From contig NC_087073.1 of NCBI RefSeq assembly GCF_026151205.1, forward strand, positions 18,132,837 through 18,196,836: 64,000 nt of DNA, written 5' to 3'. This document shows positions 32,801 to 44,800 of this stretch, piece by piece. The translations under genes were made by a program, and so were the position numbers. The notes beneath the pieces were generated by a model that was not told where the DNA came from, searched no databases, and saw only the letters and a list, made by a program, of their open reading frames with translations. The stretch's first letter is position 1. Each line of letters opens with the position of its first letter. Source of the stretch: Bolinopsis microptera (Eukaryota; Ctenophora; Tentaculata; Lobata; Bolinopsidae).

Positions 32801-35800
32801 GCAGTACAATTACGGCGGGTGCGAATTGTGATGTTCAAAATTTAATTTTGTTATTGCAGCTGTAGTAATTGAAAGTTCCTACAATCCACAGGTCCCAATT
32901 GAAGCTCCGTCCAACATTGAGTCGGGCGCCAAATGTTACAGCCATTATAAGTGTAAGTTTTGGGAAACAAAGTTGTGGCGAAGATGTTGCCTTATCTGAG
33001 CGACATCGCATTCGTGTGTGCCCAACTTCATTGTCAACTTGAACCCTGTTTTTTTAAGGGAGGTTGACAGTGATTTTTTAAAAATGACCAGGTCTACTTA
33101 AATATCTAAAAAATTATGTTAATATTCTGTTCATGACTGGACGATAAGTTCCTACAATCCCCCCCCCCCCCCCCCCCCCCAACAGTTTGCATTGTACATG
33201 GGCTGTGGTCACGGTTACATTATAACGATCACGGATTACACAATTTCTAGTTCTGCATGACGTAATCATGGCGTGTGTACTGAGGTGCAGATAGGAGCAC
33301 CTTAAAATTTCCAAGCTGTGGTAGAGAAAACAATGTGAACAAAGGGTCAAATACAGATAAGAAAGGTAAACAGAAGATATAATATCCGTCTGCTGACTCG
33401 TCCTGTTTGTAATTGGACGGATCGGTGTCACGTGACATAACACCTCTATTACAAGTGGTCGCTCGTTGAGGATCACGGAGAACATCAGGGCTGCCCGTCG
33501 TCAGAATAAATTTAATTCAGTTGTTAGTATGATTGTTATATTGTGGTGTTCGTAACCTACCTTCATTGTGTTTCTTTTGACTTTGTTATCATGCTGTGCT
33601 CTGGAAATTGTGATAGTACCTGTACGATTTGTTAAGGAGACGATCTCCCTGTTCATATGTTACAGGATCAGAATGTTCGTGAGGAACAGTCACCAAAAGT
33701 GAGTTGCTTACCTGCTGTGTGTTTTCGTACTCTGCATGGTCTTCACTCAAGTTGCAAAGCTGCAATAAACGTATCGCAAAGAACATTTATATCTGAAAAT
33801 TGTGTTAGTACCAGCTTGATCAGTTATAAGGTGAGGATTGCCTCGATCTGTCGGGTTCAGCTTAACTGCCTAGGTCATGAGTAGAACCGAAGGATCAAAA
33901 CATATGTTGCTTGTTGCTCGTATCAACTATAAAACATCAATTTTGAGGGATAAGGAAGTGTTTATAGGTTCTGAAACCTAGCTAAATCGATTTTTCGTGC
34001 AATTTTAGGTCAGAAACAGTCATCAAAATGAGTTAATAAGAAGGTCGATTTCTCGGTTAATTTTGAGGTTTCGTTCAGAAAATAATTCGGGGCCTTCAAA
34101 GGGGGGTAACAAGAAAGCGTTACAAGTGTTACAAGCCTTCTATAATACAAAATGTGTATCACCTCTTCAACCCGCCGAACATGTGCTTACCCTAAAAATG
34201 TAAACAAATGTGTTTCACCTCCTCAACCCGCCGAACATGTGCTCACTATTAAAGTAAACAAATGTGTTTCACCTCCCCACCAGTATCCACATCTATTGAA
34301 TAACTAAATTTGTGTAGGTAAATACTTACTGTCTTGAACAAGATGGGTCACAGATTTAGCTTGGTCAGCTTTAGTGAGAAGTTGGTGCATCAGCCTCAAA
34401 GCTTTGCTTCTAGCTTTACCCCGAGCATGTCGCAGCTTTGCAGCAGACAGGAATGTTTCGCAGGATATCTGTAGGGTAAATACTTGTTTAAACAATAATT
34501 AGGGGTGGAAAAGTGGAAAACTACATCATTATCATCCGTTTATAGATACCACGTTCACTGTTTCTAGCTATCAACAATTCAATATATTTAAAGCTAATTC
34601 TAACTACCGCTTTATTAGGATCACACCCAATGAATTTGAAGAGCTCGTCCACTGGTCCGGTCGATTCCTCGTCAGTTCCGGTTACATTGTACCCAGTATG
34701 CCTCTTCTCTTGTTTCTTCTTCCTCAACTTTTGTAAATCTTGTGCTACCGTCCGTGATTCAGGACGTATCAAGCTGAAAGCATCACGAAGTTTGGTACTG
34801 ATGTTTTTTGTTGTTGGCATAAAGCTTTTGTTATTCAAGTGGTGTGAAGTGCACGATTTCACTTTAAGAGCACTCTCTTTTCTAAAAATATATTTCATGA
34901 TGTATTTTATATAAAAACTTTTTGACAAGATTAATAATTTTACGAATTGTAACTGATGCAGTTAGCTGCCACCTAATCTTAATGGAATATCATAAAAAGA
35001 CGATTTTTGTTTTTCGTTAGAACATCTTTTTAATTACTAAGTCTGATTCGTAACAATAAACATATTTTTCCATAGAATCGTCAGTAATTGTGAGTTCAGA
35101 ATGAACAATAGTGCTTAGCGCCTTAGCTATTGAAAAAAGAAGAAGATAAAAGATGCAAGATAAAAGATAATAATAAATTACACGCAATCCCCACTACTCA
35201 CATTTCATCATCCTCGTGTTTACCCTCGAGTAAACTGGGAGCGGAGATACTCCTGTTAAACGCCACCTCCGACTCCTGATCCGGGATCACGTGAGCTAGT
35301 GATGTGGTTCTATCGAACACGGGGTCCGTGATAACATCCACACTCATCAACACTGACAGTCTCTCACGTAACATTCCCAACAACCACTTCGTCTAATGGA
35401 GGGGCGGTAATTTAAGTGGGTGTCTACAAATTACTAAACTTGTTAACATATATGGTAATATAAAGGTTCAATTGGGTAGGTAAGTGGTGGGTGATGATAT
35501 CTGAAAAACCATTCAAATCACTTAACTCTCGGAGTGAAGTCGTAATAGAAAGCTTCACAATCGGAAAAATCACCAATGAAACTAAATTGATAGTTCAAGT
35601 AAAAACCTTGGACATGTCCTCTTTCTCCTTCTCCTGTCCAACCAAGACAATGAGCTCCTTAACACTAAGTTCCGGGTCCTCCTCCTCGAACTTAGCTCCG
35701 GTTATAAAACACAACATCTCCAGTTCAGGCAGCTTGTTCTCAGTCAGGTGGTAGTTAACAAAGAACCCCTCACCAGGAGACCGACCTGTGCTGCTGGCCA

Positions 35801-38800
35801 TGTCCTTCTTCTCGTTATCCCACCGCTGTTCTAGCTCCGCTAGGTTTTGTAGTTTTCTCAGCATCGCGTTTAATCGGGTTAATACCTGGTTAATGCCTGG
35901 TTAATACGTGGTTATTACCTGGTTAATGCCTGGTTAATACCTGGTTAATACCTGGTTAATACCTGGTCTGGGGGTACTTTAGAACTTAAGACTTTAACTA
36001 TGGATTCATAGCTGCGACGTGTAAACTGATATCAGCAAATAAAGTAACGCTTGTTTTCTGTTGTTCATGAAGAATGTCTACAGTTTAGAAGCATTAATAA
36101 CAGTTGTCACGATGTTACGAAAAGTAACATATCCTAATTTGCAGTCAATTAGATATAATTTATTGTAATTAATTTTTGATTCAAACCTTGTTGACTAAGC
36201 TTGCAGTATCATTGTCTAACTCCAAATTTTCAGTATTCAGTTCAAATCTGAGATGCTTCATCGCAGCAGCTATAACTGCTATCTCGATCTCTTCGGGCTG
36301 CACTATCGTCCTGAAATTAACGGTTAGTTGGAGACTAGGACGATTCTTCGTTATTATCATAATATGTGAGATACTCTTGATGAAGATTACAATTAGCGAT
36401 TTTCTATTTGCGACACACATTATCAACTTTTCAATGATACAAAGGACAAAAATGTATCTCCATTCTATACTCCTTGAAACTTTTTATAACATTATATTCA
36501 TTGCAAAAACGTTGGCCCTATTACTCTAGATGACGTAATGATTATCGATGCAATAACGGTGAAATTATATAATATTTCATCCAGTGTTGTAATTTTTGAC
36601 AGACTTAATGTACATGATCATGAGTCTTGAAATGTAAATGTCATTTATAAATTGGGTGGAGATTGGAGTTCTGAGAACGGTGAGTCTGCAAATGAAACCG
36701 TTTAGAAAGATAGCAATCTTTCATTACAATCGATTGCAATGTTTATTTCTGCACGAAAAGTTGTTTGTGCATTCCAAACATATTTCAAACATACTTGAGA
36801 GAGGGCCTGAACACTGGACCAGGTTTGCCGCACATTATTCTCAGTTTATCAATGATAACACCAGTAACTCCTGTGTCTCGGATTAAGGAACCCACGTTAG
36901 CCTCCTTCCACACACACCTGAAGCGATAATACGTATTGATACGTATTTTTATCGTATGTATACGTATCTATACGTATTTATAACTATGTAACTGTACTAT
37001 TTAACATTGAAACTATTTATCTAAGCTATACTCAATACTGTCTATCTACACATTATAATGCACTAGTATGTGCATCTTTAGTAGAAGATTTTTAATATTA
37101 TTATATATGGGTTCAACAATATAAAACTGTATATAAAAACTATTTAACTCTCACAGTCATAGACAACAGATCAAATAGTTGACGGTAATAAAGCTAAAAG
37201 TATTGAGTTAGAGTACTTCTAACTCTAAACTAGCTAGAAGTATTGAGCTAGAGTACTTCTAACTCTAAACTAGCTAGAAGTATTGAGTTAGAGTACTTCT
37301 AACTCTAAACTAGCTAGAAGTATTGAGTTAGAGTAGTGCTTCTAACTCTAAACTAGCTAGAAGTATTGAGCTAGAGTACTTCTAACTCTAAACTAGCTAG
37401 AAGTATTGAGTTAGAGTACTTCTAACTCTAAACTTATTATTATATAACTTTATTCAAATCAAAAATAGAACATAAAGAACATCTTGATGACCTGATAAGT
37501 CACCAAGAGAAAAATAACACATAATAAACTAAATCATGCTTAACTCTCTCCATGCTTTTCTATCTGTTGCATAAAGTCTTAAATGGTATAAATCGTCTGT
37601 ATTTACAAGTCTAAAGTTTCTGTCACTTAAATCGTTCAAAATAGTTTTTAACAAGTTTGACTGGTGTCGTCCGACTCTACCTCTCATCAAACTCTGACTC
37701 TCTACAGCAAAATGTAAGGCAAGCTGGGCAGGTGAGTTATTATCACTGCGGAGGATGTGACCGAGCATTCTCCACCGTACACGAGCAACACGCTCACTTA
37801 GTGGAACAACTTCGCAGCGTTTGTATAGAGTCACATTTCGTATGACATTAGGGTAGGTCATGCCGATGATCGTACGGAGATGATTCCTGTGGCAGACATC
37901 AAGTTTCTGAAGGAGTTGTTTAGATGTTGCCCAACTGTTGCAATTATACATCAGTATTGAAACAACTTGTGCTTCATATATCTTGAGTCGAATCTCCAAG
38001 GGTATACGTCTACCTTGTTCCCAGACTTTTTTGTAGTTCTGAAAAGCAATGTTAGCAAGTATACATCGTCTCTTGACATCTTCGATGCTACACAACTTAG
38101 AGCCTAAAGAGATAGATGACCTCCAAGGTTCTCTACCTCTGAGTGTCTCTCCTTTGTTATCAACCTCGTTCTTGCCGGCCAGATAGAAGTGGGTGAACTC
38201 GGTTTTTGACTCATTGACAAAAAGATTCCACTCTTCCAATATCTCTTTACATATTGGCAACAAAGACTCCAAATTGCTTTTATCCTCATCAGTAAAATCA
38301 ACATCATCTGCGTACTCCCACTCGAGGGGTAGCAGATTCTCAGCTATGGGAGGGTTAGGTCTTAGATAGGACATAACAGCACGCAGGTGGTAAAGTGCTG
38401 CTGCCAGATATAGAGTGAACAAGTTTCCAGACAAACTGTCGCCTTGAAAAGCTCCAATCGTGACAATAAACTCTCCCGATATTGTTGAGTTCACTTTGAT
38501 CTTCAGTTTAGTATTTGCGAGCAAATACCTTACCAGTCGAATGTCGTCCTCACTACAACCAGCATCAGCTAAAATGTCAAGTAATACCGACCTCTTTATG
38601 GTATCAAAAGCAGAGGACATGTCAATGCCCATCTTATGAAGAGACCAGCGTTTTTCCTTGACAACTGACACTAGTATTCGCTAGGTCCAAACAATATTTG
38701 CACAACTATGGCCAGGTTTATAGGCATTCTGCCAAGGACCAGTGTACTGAGATACTTGCCTTTGGATGCGCTTTAAGACTATCATGGACAATATCTTTCT

Positions 38801-41800
38801 AGTACCGTTTAGTAGGCAAAGTGGGCGCAAACTCTTAGGGGGGCCTAGTGGCTTTCCAGGTTTTTGGAGCGGAGTAAGGTATCCCTCTGTGAAAGAAGGT
38901 ACATGTTCATGGAGCTCAAAGGATCGATTAGTAAGTTGTGCAAATGTGGAAAAAAAGATTTCAGGAGAGTGTTTAAGAAATTCGTTTGGGATCCCATCTG
39001 GTCCAACAGCTTTACCGTTCTTGAGTTTCTTGGCCGCAAGCTCAACTTCAAACGCTGTAATGGGGTTTTGAAGGGGCCTAGGGTTACCTGTGAACGGTTC
39101 TAGTGGTGGTTCACTGTCAGGTCCAGTGTAGTGTTCTTCGAAGTACTGGCGAATGATTTCAGCCTTGTCTCGTTCATTATCTACCAGTTGGTTGTCAGTG
39201 TTGTAAACAGACACAGAGCCTGCACCCGTTTTCTGTTTGCCTGATAGTTGACGAGCAGCTTCAAAAATTCTCCGTCCTTCGTCTATGGTGGCTATAGAGT
39301 CAGCTAGGCTGTTTGCTAACTCAACTCTCAATGTTTTCAACCGTTTAGTAATGTCGTTTGAGAGCCTGTTAATTTTAGCTCTGAGAGCTGTCCTGTCTCT
39401 GTATTCGTTGTTGTTCAGTTGTTGTAAAAGTTGTTTCCTTTCTTCAGACATGCTAACAACTTGACTGTCAGAGGAATGATTCCTCTTTCGCTGTGGCTCG
39501 CGAAAACCCACAGTGGAAACAGCAGCTTCTTTAACTTCACCAAAAAGCATATCAAATTGCTGTTCCGTGTTGTTGGAGGTAAAGTCAGGATCTGATACAG
39601 TTTGCTCAAGTTTCTGACGAAGTTCTTGCTGATATTGTTGTTGAGCTTGTTTGCTTCCAATCAAGGTTGTTGTGTTATAAGTCTTTTGAAATGCACTGCT
39701 CTCCTTGTACAACTTGAAGCGCTGCGAAAAATCTGCCTTGGCAACAACAAGTTTGTGGTCACTGCGGTGCTTTGTACCTGCATATGACCTGGCATCAGTT
39801 AGCAGTGCCTTGCTTCTGGACTTGCAGAGTATGAAGTCAATCTGTTGGAAATAAGGTTTACTTTTCCTGGTTGCTTGATCCCGAATCCAACCAGTCCGTG
39901 TGGTAATGTGTCTGCTGTTATGGGAGAATGAAGTGTTGGCAGCAAACAGGCCATTAGCAGTGAGAAAGTGTAGCAACCTTTCACCGTTTTCATTCCTCCT
40001 CCCAACACCATGTCTACCAATATTCACATGTAAACCATTTTCTACATCAACAGGGCTTCTTTTGCCAAGTTTGGCATTAAAGTCGCCTAACATCCATACT
40101 TCAAATCTAGCAGGAACACTGATAGCCTCGAGTAGCTCATCGTAAAATTGGGTTGCTAATCGGGGATTCTGAACTGACTTGGGATTCGTAGGGCTGTAAC
40201 AATTAACAATTCTGATATGACAAGGTGGTTGATCCACCCTTTTAGCACTTAATTTAAAGTCCATATAAACAACTCTGTCACTGATCTGATGATGCGATAC
40301 TATACATTCCAAAAAACGCTTGTTAACAATAAACCCAAGTCCACCGTGTCTATCGTGTCTCTGATCAAACAAAAACAATCGATGATGTCCAGGGAGTGTT
40401 GTTTCCAAGTATTCACGTGTCTTGGTCTCCTGAAGTGCTAAAATGTCTAAGTTATATCTGTCAATGTCCTCTGCAACAAAGTGTTGCCTGTATGTGGTCG
40501 ATAGACCGCAAACATTCCATGTCCCAAAATTGAGTGTCGTAGCCATGATGAAAAGAGTAGCGTAGACTAGGAATCCTGCGATCTTCCTCCAGGCGTTAAA
40601 CGTACTGACTTTAGCAGTCATGCGGACCCGTTACAGTCACACACCATCCTAAAAAAACTCCTCTTAACTAGCTAAAAGTATCGAGCTAGAGTACTTCTAA
40701 CTCTGAACTAGCTAGAAGTATTGAGTTAGAGTACTTCTAACTCTAAACTAGCTAGAAGTATTGAGTTAGAGTACTTCTAACTCTAAACTAGTTAGAAGTA
40801 TTGAGTTAGAGTACTTCTAACTCTAAACTAGCTAGAAGTATTGAGTTAGAGTACTTCTAACTCTAAACTAGCTAAAAGTATCGAGCTAGAGTACTTCTAA
40901 CTCTGATGTAACTCTAAATCCTAACCTCTGAAGGAGTCGACTTTCCATCAGGTCTTTGCAAAGTATCTCCTCATCACTGGCAATGGGACCCTCGTAAAGC
41001 ACGCGCAGCGCATGACACGACAGAGTGCTGAGACCGAGGGCAGTGTCCGCTAACACAGGCATTCCCAACATGTCTTCTTCTGCTGTACCGGGAGTGAACG
41101 ATTATTAGCTTGATTGTCAGTAAACTTCAAATAAATAATTCCATTTATGGTTAAAATATTGGTTTATTTTCTATATCATATTATATTATACAGTATATTG
41201 TGATACTGTACGGATGACCCCTATTTCGTAAAAACGAAGGCGTTACATCAGGTATGAGGTGAAAAGTCAAGGGAGCTTAAGTAATGTGTTCACTATGGTC
41301 TCTGGCTCATAAAGTGTGCGTGGTCCATTTAATTGCAATATTGCAATATGTCAAGAAGTGGTCCCATAAAAAAGGTGGTCACATATTCGAGGGGGGGGGG
41401 GGGGGGGGGGGGGTATCATGCACTTAGTCCTGTACTTGACGTTGGGGTGGTGGGTCATATTTTCTTCCAAAACACAGTTAGTACTTTTGTACTAGGTGGT
41501 GGGTCTGCTGCTCATTTCGAAGAAAAACAACATGGTACTAAGGGGGGTGTCCGACCCAAAAAAACCCATTTTACCTTAAATTTCAATTTTGGGAATGGGT
41601 TTTTTGAGTTTGGAGGTTTTTTCCCTTTTTTTTGGTTCTTTTGAATTTTTTTCCTTTTTTTGTAACTTTTTATCTAATTCGACTACATTGAAAACAAAAC
41701 CCCTACTAAATAGTGGGTATAATTTGCCCATTTCCCAATGTTTGATAAGCTGTTTAAAGCAATTTATAGGTGGGTATCTTATTTTATATATACCAAGACA

Positions 41801-44800
41801 CAGTTAGTACCGCAAAAGCCAGCAAAAGGGGGTGGGTGTCTTAATTATTATCCGAAAAAAAAAACAGTTAGTACCGCGAAGGGGTGGGTGAGTCTTTTGA
41901 AAAATTCCAAAATTACACACCCCCCCTCCCCCCCCCCCCCCCCCGGCCCCCCGTACTTTTATTCAAATGGGGAAATCATTAGAGAGTTGAAACTCGAAAG
42001 ATTGAATTATTTGATAGTATTCGGCACGAATTTTCAGAGCAATTATTTGATTAATTTACTTTGCTCGACATTTGATAGGAATTTTCACTATTTTAATGAC
42101 AGATATCTAAAACTTTCTTTGGTAAGTTAAGTCAGAACTGCTTTAATAAATCACCCAAATTTTCACGAATATTTACCTCCACGTTCAACTCTGTATATAA
42201 TCAAACTATACATTGCTGCTACTAAGTTACTGAGACAGGAGCTATGCTAAACGTGGCTGTTTGGCACATCGTGCAAGCAGGTATATTTAGATATGTATAC
42301 AAATAAACGTGTATACAGTAGACAAACAGGTTTACACCAAGATTCAGGAAGGAGTCGCACAGTTTACATGTACACTGTCAAACATTCCAATGTTGCTTTA
42401 AAATGTACAATATTATTCTGAATCTCGCAACATACACCACACATATACAAACACTCAAAAACACGTACAGACACACATTATACAATATACACTCTTATTC
42501 AAATATACAGAGGGAGTATTAAGGTTCATTGAGCGCTCTTTATTAGTATTACATAACACATTAGACATTTTATGTAAATAAATACTCCTGAATCCTCCTC
42601 TCAATAGTGTAGCTGGTACATCTGGATCCTAACAGAGAGTGGCGATTTAGTGGCGGTCTTTCGTTTCTATTCTAGTGCCTACTTGACGATATGCTAATAT
42701 AATAGAATGACCACGATATAAGATCAGCAAGCATGAGCACTGTAGAAAGTCTTTTCTGAGAAATATTGGAAAGGGGAGGGAAGTGAAAGTACCAATGTAA
42801 GTCAATGTTAGGGGCATCGCGTGTGATAATCTAGATTCTTCTAAAAGACGAAAATCGAAATAGAACACAATCTGATAAACTCTGAATAAGCTAGAACTAG
42901 GATTAAGGAATGAATGATTATTAGAGTAAAGAGTTAGACACTCCTTGAAAGTTCATTGCTATCCTGATAGCATCACTAGACAGTACAAAACACTGAAGCA
43001 GAAGAACATGCTATTATTTCCGCTCCATTCCTTACGGACTTGCTCCAGTTCCTATAATTACTTGGGATGATTTCAAATCGTCTAGATTAGATGTGACATT
43101 TGATAAATGGATCTTTGATGAAGTCAAGTAGATTAAGACAAATCACTTCTTTTAATGACGGTACACTTTTGATTTAAAGAGCTACCACATTTAATAAGAT
43201 ACACTTCTCTGAAGTTAATTAAAATAGCTCCAGTAGTTCAGTTAAACGATTTCTGTCTTTGAAATTATGCTTTTGGACCCGGCACGGATAGCTAGGGGGT
43301 GATGCAACGTCAATTAATGTCAATTAATGTCAATTAATGTCAATTAATGTCAATTAATGTCAATTAATGTCAATGTCAGTTTTGCAAAATTTTGGAATAC
43401 TGACATTAATTGACACGATATTTTTCGACCAGAGATTATGTAGTTCTACCATATTTTTAGCACTTTAGAACGTTTATATCATCAATTTATTCACTATTAT
43501 CACATATGGAAATGTGAAAAGTGAAAAAAATTCAGGTCATTAAACAATAAAACTAAAATAATACGGTTTTCCGAAATTTAATTTTCTTAAATGGGCGTGG
43601 CCATCCAAGGGCGTGGTTCTCAACATCATCAGAACTTAAAACCCACATTAAACGAAATGCCTTCATGACATTTATATTTGAATAACGAATTTCTTCAAAA
43701 TAAAGACCGAAATTTACTCTACAAAAATGCTAATGAGGTATTATCAAAGATTCACGACTATTGCTGCTTAAATAGGTTAATTATTAATTTTGAAAAATGC
43801 TGTTTTATGGAATTCGGAAGTAGTAAAGTTCCTAAGAATCAAAAGTTTGTTGGAATACTTAACAACCAGTTTAATCAAGTGAATAAGTGTAAATTTTTGG
43901 GAGTCATTATTAATTCTAATTTAACGTGGAATGATCATATTACCAATGTAATAACGCAAGTTTCAAAATCTTGCGGATCACTCTACTCCATAAGTTCTAT
44001 AGTACCAGCCAAAGTGTTAAGACAAGTATATATTTCACTTGTTCAACCATATTTAATGTATTGTATACCACTGTGGGGTGCTGTTTTTCACCATCCTTTG
44101 CTGCAAAAACTGTTTGTGTTGCAGAAAAAATGTATTCGTATTGTGAGTAGAAAAACAATAAAGATTGATCACAAGTTTCAACATACGAAACCAATGTTCT
44201 TTCGTTTGAAATTATTAACCTTGTTTAACTTATTTACATACTTTACTGGATGTATTGCAATGAGGCTACTTAAAGAACAAATTCCTGTTGATGTTTATCG
44301 CCGGTTTAGCAAGTCAAGTAGATCATGCAGACTTCTATATCCTAAATTCTCAATGTCTAAGACCAAGAATAGTAATTTTGTTTTTAATGCATCCAAAATT
44401 TTAAATTATCTCCTTGATCATGATGTACCGTATCATATTTTGTCAATTTCACTATTTAAAAAGAGATTTAAGAACCATTTGCTTCATATACAAAACCTAG
44501 GGCTAAATGGGGATCATGGATGGCTACCATGTAATCACGATATCTTCTTGAATGTATCAATTTCATAAAATAAGTTAATTTCAACTAGGGAAATATAAAT
44601 TGAAGTTAATGTTTTGGGGACGTTTGTGTGTTTTTTGTGTGTATTTTATTGTGAGTATTTAAAACAAGATGGGGACTATAATTGTAACGGTTTAAGTGTA
44701 TACGTCTTTATTAATGTTGCCTCCGATTTCACTACACTGACAACATTCACTTTTTATTTTTTGTGTTATTTTTTACTTGAGATCTCATATCATAAAATTT

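Larger units (their letters stand above)
25237..34297. mobile_element. inverted-repeat (foldback-like) element, interrupted by a 6.08-kb insertion
   Basis: The outer 51 bp at 25237-25287 is the reverse complement of 34247-34297. The left arm resumes at 31367 and runs to about 32446 as the reverse complement of 33159-34246. Arms are thus about 1.13 kb and the spacer about 0.7 kb. Outer arm sequence is essentially identical, while the innermost 240 bp is clearly diverged. Flanks are TTAA on the left and TTGA on the right if the ends are placed at TAGATGTGG, a possible but weak target duplication. Short mirror-image ORFs in the arms match no family I know. It lies in intron 21 of the giant gene. 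Confidence 0.75.

Noticed and set aside
31729..33884. Four short ORFs in the inverted-repeat arms as genes
   Set aside because: They occur as exact mirror copies because the arms are duplicated, and they have no recognisable domain or splice context.
37199..40905. CRISPR-like array
   Set aside because: Units are contiguous 40-bp tandem repeats with no unique spacers in a eukaryotic intron, so it is a minisatellite.
41333..42130. ORFs spanning the poly-G and poly-C region
   Set aside because: Translations are dominated by Gly, Phe or Pro runs from low-complexity DNA and show no domain.
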